Below, piece by piece: positions 25,388-37,964 of a DNA stretch of 64,000 nt. The notes beneath the pieces are model-generated. The model was not told the DNA's origin, did not search any database, and saw only the letters and a list, made by a program, of their open reading frames with translations. The translations under genes and the position numbers were made by a program. Within the stretch, counting starts at the first letter, position 1; each line of letters begins with the position of its first letter. The stretch is from Lepidurus packardi (lineage: Eukaryota > Arthropoda > Branchiopoda > Notostraca > Triopsidae), in assembly GCA_023053545.1 (NCBI GenBank), contig JAKZAN010000077.1, positions 62,001 through 126,000 on the forward strand. Reading direction: 5' to 3'.

Positions 25388-25408
25388 GAGTAAAGGAATT
25401 AATTCAGT
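25388..25408 (+). repeat. 21-bp monomer GAGTAAAGG, fifth copy
   Basis: This copy stands alone, without a partner at 221 bp. Its surroundings (AATTAAGT, AATTTAGT, CAGTAAGGAATTCATT before it; GGATTT, GGTATT, TTATTCAG, CCGTAAAG after it) match a module type seen without the extra base at 9500-9650 and 40900-41100. It could be nearest to the ancestral copy. Confidence 0.8.
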
Positions 25409-25664
25409 CCGTAAGGAATTAATTCAGTCCGTAAGGATTTAATTCAGTCCGTAAGGTATTAATTCAGTCCGTAAGGAATTTATTCAGTCCGTAAAGAATT
25501 AATAAAATCCGTACGGAATTAATTCAGTACGTAAGGAATTAATAAAATCCGTACGGAATTAATTCAGACCGTAAGGAATTAATTAAGTACGTAAGGAATT
25601 AACTAAGTCCGAAAGGAATTAATTCAGTCCGTAAGGAATTAATTCAGTCCGTAAGGATTTAATT

Positions 25665-28600
25665 CAGTCAGTAAGGAATAAATTCAGTCCGTAAGGAATT
25701 AATTCAGTCCGTAAGGAATTAATTTAGTCCGTAAGGAATTAATTCAGTCCGTAAGGAATTAATTCAGTCCGTAATCGATTAATTAAGTCCGTAATGAATT
25801 AATTCAGTCCGTATGAAATTAATTCAGTCCGTAAGGAATTAATTAAGGAATTAATTCAGTCCGTAAGGAATTAATTCAGTCCGTAAGGAATTATTTCAGT
25901 ATGTAAGGAAATAATTCAGTCCGTAAGTAATTAATTCAGTCCGTAAGGAATAACTTCAGTACGTAAAGAAATAATTCAGTCCGAAATGGATTAATTAAGT
26001 CCGTAATGAATTAATTCAGTCCTTTAGGAATTAATAAAATCCGTACGGAATTAATTCAGACCGTAAGGAATTAATTAAGTACGTAAGGAATTAACTAAGT
26101 CCGAAAGGAATTAATTCAGTCCGTAAGGAATTAATTCAGTCCGTAAGGAATTAATTAAGTCCGTAAGGAATTAATTCAGTCCGTAAGGAATTAATTTAGT
26201 CCGTAAGGAATTAATTCAGTCCGTAAGGAATTATTTAAGTCAGTAAGGAATTAATTCAGTCCGTAAGGAATTAATTCAGTCCGTAAGGAATTAATTCAGT
26301 CCGTAAGGAATTAATTCAGTCCGTAAGGAATTAATTCAGTCCGTAAGGAATTAATTCAGTCCGTAAGGATTTAATTCAGTCCGTAAGGTATTAATTCAGT
26401 CCGTAAGGAATTAATTCAGTCCGTAAGGAATTAATTCAGTCCGTATGAAATTAATTCAGTCCGTAAGGAATTAATTAAGGAATTAATTCAGTCCGTAAGG
26501 AATTAATTCAGTCCGTAAGGAATTAATTCAGTCCGTAAGGAATTAATTCAGTCAGTAAGGAATTAATTCAGTCCGTAAGGAATTAATTCAGTCCGTAAGG
26601 AATTAATTCAGTCCGTAAGGATTTAATTCAGTCCGTAAGGTATTAATTCAGTCCGTAAGGAATTAATTCAGTCCGTAAGGAATTAATTCAGTCCGTATGA
26701 AATTAATTCAGTCCGTAAGGAATTAATTAAGGAATTAATTCAGTCCGTAATTAATTAATTCAGTCCGTAAGGAATAACTTCAGTACGTAAGGAAATAATT
26801 CAGTCCGTAATGGATTAATTAAGTCCGTAATGAATTAATTCAGTCCGTAAGGAATTAATAAAATCCGTACGGAATTAATTCAGGCCGTAAGGAATTAATT
26901 CAGTCCGTAAGGAATTAATTCAGTCCGTAAGGAATTAATTCAGTCCGTAAGGAATTAATTCAGTCAGTAAGGAATTAATTCAGTCCGTAAGGAATTAATT
27001 CAGTCCGTAAGGAATTAATTCAGTCCGTAAGGATTTAATTCAGTCCGTAAGGTATTAATTCAGTCAGTAAGGAATTAATTCAGTCCGTAAGGAATTAATT
27101 CAGTCCGTATGAAATTAATTCAGTCCGTAAGGAATTAATTAAGGAATTAATTCAGTCCATAAGGAATTAATTCAGTCCGTAAGGAATAACTTCAGTACGT
27201 AAGGAAATAATTCAGTCCGTAATGGATTAATTAAGTCCGTAATGAATTAATTCAGTCCGTAAGGAATTAATAAAATCCGTACGGAATTAATTCAGACCGT
27301 AAGGAATTAATTAAGTACGTAAGGAATTAATTAAGTCCGTAAGGAATTAATTCAGTCCGTAAGGAATTAATTCAGTCCGTAAGGAATTAATTCAGTCCGT
27401 AAGGAATAAATTCAGTCCGTAAGGAATTAATTCAGTCCGTAAGGAATTAATTTAGTCCGTAAGGAATTAATTCAGTCCGTAAGGAATTAATTCAGTCCGT
27501 AATCGATTAATTAAGTCCGTAATGAATTAATTCAGTCCGTATGAAATTAATTCAGTCCGTAAGGAATTAATTAAGGAATTAATTCAGTCCGTAAGGAATT
27601 AATTCAGTCCGTAAGGAATTATTTCAGTATGTAAGGAAATAATTCAGTCCGTAAGTAATTAATTCAGTCCGTAAGGAATAACTTCAGTACGTAAAGAAAT
27701 AATTCAGTCCGAAATGGATTAATTAAGTCCGTAATGAATTAATTCAGTCCTTTAGGAATTAATAAAATCCGTACGGAATTAATTCAGACCGTAAGGAATT
27801 AATTAAGTACGTAAGGAATTAACTAAGTCCGAAAGGAATTAATTCAGTCCGTAAGGAATTAATTCAGTCCGTAAGGAATTAATTAAGTCCGTAAGGAATT
27901 AATTCAGTCCGTAAGGAATTAATTTAGTCCGTAAGGAATTAATTCAGTCCGTAAGGAATTATTTAAGTCAGTAAGGAATTAATTCAGTCCGTAAGGAATT
28001 AATTCAGTCCGTAAGGAATTAATTCAGTCCGTAAGGAATTAATTCAGTCCGTAAGGAATTAATTCAGTCCGTAAGGAATTAATTCAGTCCGTAAGGATTT
28101 AATTCAGTCCGTAAGGTATTAATTCAGTCCGTAAGGAATTAATTCAGTCCGTAAGGAATTAATTCAGTCCGTATGAAATTAATTCAGTCCGTAAGGAATT
28201 AATTAAGGAATTAATTCAGTCCGTAAGGAATTAATTCAGTCCGTAAGGAATTAATTCAGTCCGTAAGGAATTAATTCAGTCAGTAAGGAATTAATTCAGT
28301 CCGTAAGGAATTAATTCAGTCCGTAAGGAATTAATTCAGTCCGTAAGGATTTAATTCAGTCCGTAAGGTATTAATTCAGTCCGTAAGGAATTAATTCAGT
28401 CCGTAAGGAATTAATTCAGTCCGTATGAAATTAATTCAGTCCGTAAGGAATTAATTAAGGAATTAATTCAGTCCGTAATTAATTAATTCAGTCCGTAAGG
28501 AATAACTTCAGTACGTAAGGAAATAATTCAGTCCGTAATGGATTAATTAAGTCCGTAATGAATTAATTCAGTCCGTAAGGAATTAATAAAATCCGTACGG

Positions 28601-29130
28601 AATTAATTCAGGCCGTAAGGAATTAATTCAGTCCGTAAGGAATTAATTCAGTCCGTAAGGAATTAATTCAGTCCGTAAGGAATTAATTCAGTCAGTAAGG
28701 AATTAATTCAGTCCGTAAGGAATTAATTCAGTCCGTAAGGAATTAATTCAGTCCGTAAGGATTTAATTCAGTCCGTAAGGTATTAATTCAGTCAGTAAGG
28801 AATTAATTCAGTCCGTAAGGAATTAATTCAGTCCGTATGAAATTAATTCAGTCCGTAAGGAATTAATTAAGGAATTAATTCAGTCCATAAGGAATTAATT
28901 CAGTCCGTAAGGAATAACTTCAGTACGTAAGGAAATAATTCAGTCCGTAATGGATTAATTAAGTCCGTAATGAATTAATTCAGTCCGTAAGGAATTAATA
29001 AAAATCCGTACGGAATTAATTCAGACCGTAAGGAATTAATTAAGTACGTAAGGAATTAATTAAGTCCGTAAGGAATTAATTCAGTCCGTAAGGAATTAAT
29101 TCAGTCCGTAAGGAATTAATTCAGTCCGTA
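25665..29130 (+). repeat. 1728-bp tandem duplication
   Basis: Rare markers recur at offset 1728: CCTTTAGG at 26021 and 27749, GGAATAAATT at 25675 and 27403, and 32-mers at 25829/27557, 26461/28189, 26713/28441 and 27125/28853. The copies are nearly identical; the clearest difference is the extra A at 28985-29005. The left copy runs from about 25665 to 27392. The near-identity makes this one of the youngest duplications in the window. Confidence 0.9.
28985..29005 (+). repeat. 21-bp monomer with an extra A
   Basis: The usual AATAAAAT ending reads AATAAAAAT, giving a 21-bp monomer. The 1728-bp duplicate upstream (about 27257) has the usual form, so this base was gained after that duplication, or is an error in an A run. 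Confidence 0.8.
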
Positions 29131-30859
29131 AGGAATTATTTAAGTATGTAAGGAAATAATTCAGTCCGTAAGTAATTAATTCAGTCCGTAAGGAATAACT
29201 TCAGTACGTAAAGAAATAATTCAGTCCGAAATGGATTAATTAAGTCCGTAATGAATTAATTCAGTCCGTAAGGAATTAATAAAATCCGTACGGAATTAAT
29301 TCAGTCAGTAAGGAATTAATTCAGTCCGTAAGGAATTAATTCAGTCCGTAAGGAATTAATTCAGTCCGTAAGGATTTAATTCAGTCCGTAAGGTATTAAT
29401 TCAGTAGGTAAGGAATTAATTCAGTCCGTAAGGAATTAATTCAGTCTGTAATGGATTAATTAAGTCCGTAATGAATAAATTCAGTCCGTAAGGAATTAAT
29501 AAAATCCGTACGGAATTAATTCAGTCCGTAAGGAATTAATAAAATCCGTAAGGAATTAATTCAGTCCGTAAGGAATTAATTCAGTCTGTAATGGATTAAT
29601 TAAGTCCGTAATCGATTAATTAAGTCCGTAATGTATTAATTCAGTCCGTATGAAATTAATTCAGACCGTAAGGAATTAATTAAGTACGTAAGGAATTAAT
29701 TAAGTCCGTAAGGAATTAATTCAGTCCGTAAGGAATTAATTTAGTCCGTAAGGAATTAATTCAGTCCGTAAGGAATTAATTCAGTCCGTAATCGATTAAT
29801 TAAGTCCGTAATGAATTAATTCAGTCCGTATGAAATTAATTCAGTCCGTAAGGAATTAATTAAGGAATTAATTCAGTCCGTAAGGAATTAATTCAGTCCG
29901 TAAGGAATTATTTCAGTATGTAAGGAAATAATTCAGTCCGTAAGTAATTAATTCAGTCCGTAAGGAATAACTTCAGTACGTAAAGAAATAATTCAGTCCG
30001 TAATGGATTAACTAAGTCCGTAATGAATTAATTCAGTCCGTAAGGAATTAATAAAATCCGTACGGAATTAATTCAGACCGTAAGGAATTAATTAAGTACG
30101 TAAGGAATTAACTAAGTCCGAAAGGAATTAATTCAGTCCGTAAGGAATTAATTCAGTCCGTAAGGAATTAATTAAGTCCGTAAGGAATTAATTCAGTCCG
30201 TAAGGAATTAATTTAGTCCGTAAGGAATTAATTCAGTCCGTAAGGAATTAATTAAGTCAGTAAGGAATTAATTCAGTCCGTAAGGAATTAATTCAGTCCG
30301 TAAGGAATTAATTCAGTCCGTAAGGATTTAATTCAGTCCGTAAGGTATTAATTCAGTCCGTAAGGAATTAATTCAGTCCGTAAGGAATTAATTCAGTCCG
30401 TAAGGAATTAATTCAGTCCGTAAGGATTTAATTCAGTCCGTAAGGTATTAATTCAGTCCGTAAGGAATTAATTCAGTCCGTAATGAATTAATTCAGTCCG
30501 TATGAAATTAATTCAGTCCGTAAGGAATTAATTAAGGAATTAATTCAGTCCGTAAGGAATTAATTCAGTCCGTAAGGAATAACTTCAGTACGTAAGGAAA
30601 TAATTCAGTCCGTAATGGATTAATTAAGTCCGTAATGAATTAATTCAGTCCGTAAGGAATTAATAAAATCCGTACGGAATAAATTCAGGCCGTAAGGAAT
30701 TAATTCAGTCCGTAAGGAATTAATTCAGTCCGTAAGGAATTAATTCAGTCCGTAAGGAATTAATTCAGTCAGTAAGGAATTAATTCAGTCCGTAAGGAAT
30801 TATTTCAGTCCGTAAGGAATTAATTCAGTCCGTAAGGATTTAATTCAGTCCGTAAGGTA

Positions 30860-31120
30860 TTAATTCAGTCCGTAAGGAATTAATTCAGTCCGTAAGGAAT
30901 TAATTCAGTCCGTATGAAATTAATTCAGTCCGTAAGGAATTAATTAAGGAATTAATTCAGTCCATAAGGAATTAATTCAGTCCGTAAGGTATTAATTCAG
31001 TCCGTAAGGAATTAATTCAGTCCGTAAGGAATTAATTCAGTCCGTATGAAATTAATTCAGTCCGTAAGGAATTAATTAAGGAATTAATTCAGTCCATAAG
31101 GAATTAATTCAGTCCGTAAG
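30860..31120 (+). repeat. 132-bp tandem duplication
   Basis: The run GGTATT, two consensus monomers, CCGTATGAAATT, 32-mer, CCATAAGG occurs twice, with 32-mers at 30930 and 31062. Five 20-mers and one 32-mer make 132 bp. It recurs at 35042 and 35174 but is absent at 32266 and 36378. It therefore arose after the inner duplication and before the 4112-bp one. Confidence 0.88.
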
Positions 31121-31573
31121 GAATAACTTCAGTACGTAAGGAAATAATTCAGTCCGTAATGGATTAATTAAGTCCGTAATGAATTAATTCAGTCCGTAAG
31201 GAATTAATAAAATCCGTACGGAATTTATTCAGACCGTAAGGAATTAATTAAGTCCGTAAGGAATTAATTCAGTCCGTAAGGAATTAATTCAGTCCGTAAG
31301 GAATTAATTCAGTCCGTAAGGAATTATTTCAGTATGTAAGGAAATAATTCAGTCCGTAAGTAATTAATTCAGTCCGTAAGGAATAACTTCAGTACGTAAA
31401 GAAATAATTCAGTCCGAAATGGATTAATTAAGTCCGTAATGAATTAATTCAGTCCGTAAGGAATTAATAAAATCCGTACGGAATTAATTCAGACCGTAAG
31501 GAATTAATTAAGTACGTAAAGAATTAACTAAGTCCGAAAGGAATTAATTCAGTCCGTTAGGAATTAATTCAGT

Positions 31574-31593
31574 CCGTAAGGATTTAATTAAGT
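31574..31593 (+). repeat. Chimeric junction monomer
   Basis: The monomer reads as GGATTTAATT at its front and AAGT at its end, just before CAGTAAGG. Elsewhere CAGTAAGG is preceded either by GGATTTAATTCAGT or by GGAATTAATTAAGT. The hybrid marks the crossover point of the inner duplication inside one monomer. A simple C-to-A change is the alternative, but the position coincides with the end of the copy alignment. Confidence 0.7.
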
Positions 31594-34209
31594 CAGTAAG
31601 GAATTAATTCAGTCCGTAAGGAATTAATTCAGTCCGTAAGGAATTAATTCAGTCCGTAAGGATTTAATTCAGTCCGTAAGGTATTAATTCAGTCCGTAAG
31701 GAATTAATTCAGTCCGTAAGGAATTAATTCAGTCCGTAAGGAATTAATTCAGTCCGTAAGGATTTAATTCAGTCCGTAAGGTATTAATTCAGTCCGTAAG
31801 GAATTAATTCAGTCCGTAAGGAATTAATTCAGTCCGTATGAAATTAATTCAGTCCGTACGGAATTAATTAAGGAATTAATTCAGTCCGTAAGGAATTAAT
31901 TCAGTCCGTAAGGAATAACTTCAGTACGTAAGGAAATAATTCAGTCCGTAATGGATTAATTAAGTCCGTAATGAATTAATTCAGTCCGTAAGGAATTAAT
32001 AAAATCCGTACGGAATAAATTCAGGCCGTAAGGAATTAATTCAGTCCGTAAGGAATTAATTCAGTCCGTAAGGAATTAATTCAGTCCGTAAGGAATTAAT
32101 TCAGTCAGTAAGGAATTAATTCAGTCCGTAAGGAATTATTTCAGTCCGTAAGGAATTAATTCAGTCCGTAAGGATTTAATTCAGTCCGTAAGGTATTAAT
32201 TCAGTCCGTAAGGAATTAATTCAGTCCGTAAGGAATTAATTCAGTCCGTATGAAATTAATTCAGTCCGTAAGGAATTAATTAAGGAATTAATTCAGTCCA
32301 TAAGGAATTAATTCAGTCCGTAAGGAATAACTTCAGTACGTAAGGAAATAATTCAGTCCGTAATGGATTAATTAAGTCCGTAATGAATTAATTCAATCCG
32401 TAAGGAATTAATAAAATCCGTACGGAATTTATTCAGACCGTAAGGAATTAATTAAGTCCGTAAGGAATTAATTCAGTCCGTAAGGAATTAATTCAGTCCG
32501 TAAGGAATTAATTCAGTCCGTAAGGAATTATTTCAGTATGTAAGGAAATAATTCAGTCCGTAAGTAATTAATTCAGTCCGTAAGGAATAACTTCAGTACG
32601 TAAAGAAATAATTCAGTCCGAAATGGATTAATTAAGTCCGTAATGAATTAATTCAGTCCGTAAGGAATTAATAAAATCCGTACGGAATTAATTCAGACCG
32701 TAAGGAATTAATTAAGTACGTAAAGAATTAACTAAGTCCGAAAGGAATTAATTCAGTCCGTAAGGAATTAATTCAGTCCGTAAGGATTTAATTCAGTCAG
32801 TAAGGAATTAATTCAGTCCGTAAGGAATTAATTCAGTCCGTAAGGAATTAATTCAGTCCGTAAGGATTTAATTCAGTCCGTAAGGAATTAATTCAGTCCG
32901 TAAGGAATTAATTCAGTCCGTAAGGAATTAATTCAATCTGTAATGGATTAATTAAGTCCGTAATGAATAAATTCAGTCCGTAAGGAATTAATAAAATCCG
33001 TACGGAATTAATTCAGTTCGTAAGGAATTTATTCAGTCCGTAAGGAATTAATAAAATCCGTACGGAATTAATTCAGTCCGTAAGGAATTAATAAAATCCG
33101 TACGGAATTAATTCAGACCGTAAGGAATTAATTCAGTCCGTAAGGAATTAATTTAGTCCGTAAGGAATTAATTCAGTCCGTAAGGAATTAATTCAGTCAG
33201 TAAGGAATTAATTCAGTCCGTAAGGAATTAATTCAGTCCGTAAGGAATTAATTTAGTCCGTAAGGATTTAATTCAGTCCGTAAGGTATTAATTCAGTCCG
33301 TAAGGAATTTATTCAGTCCGTAAGGAATTAATAAAATCCGTACGGAATTAATTCAGTACTTAAGGAATTAATAAAATCCGTAAGGAATTAATTCAGTCCG
33401 TAAGGAATTAATTTAGTCCGTAAGGAATTAATTCAGTCCGTAAGGAATTAATTCAGTCCGTAAGGAATTATTTCAGTATGTAAGGAAATAATTCAGTCCG
33501 TAAGTAATTAATTCAGTCCGTAAGGAATAACTTCAGTACGTAAAGAAATAATTCAGTCCGTAATGGATTAACTAAGTCCGTAATGAATTAATTCAGTCCG
33601 TAAGGAATTAATAAAATCCGTACGGAATTAATTCAGACCGTAAGGAATTAATTAAGTACGTAAGGAATTAACTAAGTCCGAAAGGAATTAATTCAGTCCG
33701 TAAGGAATTAATTCAGTCCGTAAGGAATTAATTCAGTCCGTAAGGAATTAATTTAGTCCGTAAGGAATTAATTCAGTCCGTAAGGAATTAATTAAGTCAG
33801 TAAGGAATTAATTCAGTCCGTAAGGAATTAATTCAGTCCGTAAGGAATTAATTCAGTCCGTAAGGATTTAATTCAGTCCGTAAGGTATTAATTCAGTCCG
33901 TAAGGAATTAATTCAGTCCGTAAGGAATTAATTCAGTCCGTAAGGAATTAATTCAGTCCGTAAGGATTTAATTCAGTCCGTAAGGTATTAATTCAGTCCG
34001 TAAGGAATTAATTCAGTCCGTAAGGAATTAATTCAGTCCGTATGAAATTAATTCAGTCCGTAAGGAATTAATTAAGGAATTAATTCAGTCCGTAAGGAAT
34101 TAATTCAGTCCGTAAGGAATAACTTCAGTACGTAAGGAAATAATTCAGTCCGTAATGGATTAATTAAGTCCGTAATGAATTAATTCAGTCCGTAAGGAAT
34201 TAATAAAAT

Positions 34210-34249
34210 CCGTACGGAATTAATTCAGACCGAAAGGAATTAATTCAGT
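34210..34249 (+). repeat. Junction of the 4112-bp duplication
   Basis: A CCGTACGG monomer ending in CAGA (34210-34229) is followed directly by a CCGAAAGG monomer (34230-34249). In the normal order two further monomers, with AATTAAGT and AACTAAGT endings, stand between them. The break coincides with the start of copy 2. Confidence 0.8.
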
Positions 34250-37200
34250 CCGTAAGGAATTAATTCAGTCCGTAAGGAATTAATTAAGTCCGTAAGGAAT
34301 TAATTCAGTCCGTAAGGAATTAATTTAGTCCGTAAGGAATTAATTCAGTCCGTAAGGAATTAATTAAGTCAGTAAGGAATTAATTCAGTCCGTAAGGAAT
34401 TAATTCAGTCCGTAAGGAATTAATTCAGTCCGTAAGGATTTAATTCAGTCCGTAAGGTATTAATTCAGTCCGTAAGGAATTAATTCAGTCCGTAAGGAAT
34501 TAATTCAGTCCGTAAGGAATTAATTCAGTCCGTAAGGATTTAATTCAGTCCGTAAGGTATTAATTCAGTCCGTAAGGAATTAATTCAGTCCGTAAGGAAT
34601 TAATTCAGTCCGTATGAAATTAATTCAGTCCGTAAGGAATTAATTAAGGAATTAATTCAGTCCGTAAGGAATTAATTCAGTCCGTAAGGAATAACTTCAG
34701 TACGTAAGGAAATAATTCAGTCCGTAATGGATTAATTAAGTCCGTAATGAATTAATTCAGTCCGTAAGGAATTAATAAAATCCGTACGGAATAAATTCAG
34801 GCCGTAAGGAATTAATTCAGTCCGTAAGGAATTAATTCAGTCCGTAAGGAATTAATTCAGTCCGTAAGGAATTAATTCAGTCAGTAAGGAATTAATTCAG
34901 TCCGTAAGGAATTATTTCAGTCCGTAAGGAATTAATTCAGTCCGTAAGGATTTAATTCAGTCCGTAAGGTATTAATTCAGTCCGTAAGGAATTAATTCAG
35001 TCCGTAAGGAATTAATTCAGTCCGTATGAAATTAATTCAGTCCGTAAGGAATTAATTAAGGAATTAATTCAGTCCATAAGGAATTAATTCAGTCCGTAAG
35101 GTATTAATTCAGTCCGTAAGGAATTAATTCAGTCCGTAAGGAATTAATTCAGTCCGTATGAAATTAATTCAGTCCGTAAGGAATTAATTAAGGAATTAAT
35201 TCAGTCCATAAGGAATTAATTCAGTCCGTAAGGAATAACTTCAGTACGTAAGGAAATAATTCAGTCCGTAATGGATTAATTAAGTCCGTAATGAATTAAT
35301 TCAGTCCGTAAGGAATTAATAAAATCCGTACGGAATTTATTCAGACCGTAAGGAATTAATTAAGTCCGTAAGGAATTAATTCAGTCCGTAAGGAATTAAT
35401 TCAGTCCGTAAGGAATTAATTCAGTCCGTAAGGAATTATTTCAGTATGTAAGGAAATAATTCAGTCCGTAAGTAATTAATTCAGTCCGTAAGGAATAACT
35501 TCAGTACGTAAAGAAATAATTCAGTCCGAAATGGATTAATTAAGTCCGTAATGAATTAATTCAGTCCGTAAGGAATTAATAAAATCCGTACGGAATTAAT
35601 TCAGACCGTAAGGAATTAATTAAGTACGTAAAGAATTAACTAAGTCCGAAAGGAATTAATTCAGTCCGTAAGGAATTAATTCAGTCCGTAAGGATTTAAT
35701 TAAGTCAGTAAGGAATTAATTCAGTCCGTAAGGAATTAATTCAGTCCGTAAGGAATTAATTCAGTCCGTAAGGATTTAATTCAGTCCGTAAGGTATTAAT
35801 TCAGTCCGTAAGGAATTAATTCAATCCGTAAGGAATTAATTCAGTCCGTAAGGAATTAATTCAGTCCGTAAGGATTTAATTCAGTCCGTAAGGTATTAAT
35901 TCAGTCCGTAAGGAATTAATTCAGTCCGTAAGGAATTAATTCAGTCCGTGTGAAATTAATTCAGTCCGTAAGGAATTAATTAAGGAATTAATTCAGTCCG
36001 TAAGGAATTAATTCAGTCCGTAAGGAATAACTTCAGTACGTAAGGAAATAATTCAGTCCGTAATGGATTAATTAAGTCCGTAATGAATTAATTCAGTCCG
36101 TAAGGAATTAATAAAATCCGTACGGAATAAATTCAGGCCGTAAGGAATTAATTCAGTCCGTAAGGAATTAATTCAGTCCGTAAGGAATTAATTCAGTCCG
36201 TAAGGAATTAATTCAGTCAGTAAGGAATTAATTCAGTCCGTAAGGAATTATTTCAGTCCGTAAGGAATTAATTCAGTCCGTAAGGATTTAATTCAGTCCG
36301 TAAGGTATTAATTCAGTCCGTAAGGAATTAATTCAGTCCGTAAGGAATTAATTCAGTCCGTATGAAATTAATTCAGTCCGTAAGGAATTAATTAAGGAAT
36401 TAATTCAGTCCATAAGGAATTAATTCAGTCCGTAAGGAATAACTTCAGTACGTAATAAAATAATTCAGTCCGTAATGGATTAATTAAGTCCGTAATGAAT
36501 TAATTCAGTCCGTAAGGAATTAATAAAATCCGTACGGAATTTATTCAGACCGTAAGGAATTAATTAAGTCCGTAAGGAATTAATTCAGTCCGTAAGGAAT
36601 TAATTCAGTCCGTAAGGAATTAATTCAGTCCGTAAGGAATTATTTCAGTATGTAAGGAAATAATTCAGTCCGTAAGTAATTAATTCAGTCCGTAAGGAAT
36701 AACTTCAGTACGTAAAGAAATAATTCAGTCCGAAATGGATTAATTAAGTCCGTAATGAATTAATTCAGTCCGTAAGGAATTAATAAAATCCGTACGGAAT
36801 TAATTCAGACCGTAAGGAATTAATTAAGTACGTAAAGAATTAACTAAGTCCGAAAGGAATTAATTCAGTCCGTAAGGAATTAATTCAGTCCGTAAGGATT
36901 TAATTCAGTCAGTAAGGAATTAATTCAGTCCGTAAGGAATTAATTCAGTCCGTAAGGAATTAATTCAGTCCGTAAGGATTTAATTCAGTCCGTAAGGAAT
37001 TAATTCAGTCCGTAAGGAATTAATTCAGTCCGTAAGGAATTAATTCAATCTGTAATGGATTAATTAAGTCCGTAATGAATAAATTCAGTCCGTAAGGAAT
37101 TAATAAAATCCGTACGGAATTAATTCAGTTCGTAAGGAATTTATTCAGTCCGTAAGGAATTAATAAAATCCGTACGGAATTAATTCAGTCCGTAAGGAAT

Positions 37201-37964
37201 TAATAAAATCCGTACGGAATTAATTCAGACCGTAAGGAATTAATTCAGTCCGTAAGGAATTAATTTAGTCCGTAAGGAATTAATTCAGTCCGTAAGGAAT
37301 TAATTCAGTCAGTAAGGAATTAATTCAGTCCGTAAGGAATTAATTCAGTCCGTAAGGAATTAATTTAGTCCGTAAGGATTTAATTCAGTCCGTAAGGTAT
37401 TAATTCAGTCCGTAAGGAATTTATTCAGTCCGTAAGGAATTAATAAAATCCGTACGGAATTAATTCAGTACTTAAGGAATTAATAAAATCCGTAAGGAAT
37501 TAATTCAGTCCGTAAGGAATTAATTTAGTCCGTAAGGAATTAATTCAGTCCGTAAGGAATTAATTCAGTCCGTAATCGATTAATTAAGTCCGTAATGAAT
37601 TAATTCAGTCCGTATGAAATTAATTCAGTCCGTAAGGAATTAATTAAGGAATTAATTCAGTCCGTAAGGAATTAATTCAGTCCGTAAGGAATTATTTCAG
37701 TATGTAAGGAAATAATTCAGTCCGTAAGTAATTAATTCAGTCCGTAAGGAATAACTTCAGTACGTAAAGAAATAATTCAGTCCGTAATGGATTAACTAAG
37801 TCCGTAATGAATTAATTCAGTCCGTAAGGAATTAATAAAATCCGTACGGAATTAATTCAGACCGTAAGGAATTAATTAAGTACGTAAGGAATTAACTAAG
37901 TCCGAAAGGAATTAATTCAGTCCGTAAGGAATTAATTCAGTCCGTAAGGAATTAATTAAGTCCG

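Larger units (their letters stand above)
30245..32785 (+). repeat. Inner tandem duplication (1336/1204 bp)
   Basis: 32-mers at 30518/31854 and 30930/32266 and the AAATTCAGG markers at 30681/32017 are offset 1336. After 31062 the offset drops to 1204, because the left copy has gained 132 bp. The junction lies in the monomer at 31574-31593, which joins a GGATTT beginning to an AAGT ending; GGATTT monomers elsewhere end in CAGT. The same chimeric monomer recurs near 35686, so this duplication is older than the 4112-bp one. Confidence 0.85.
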
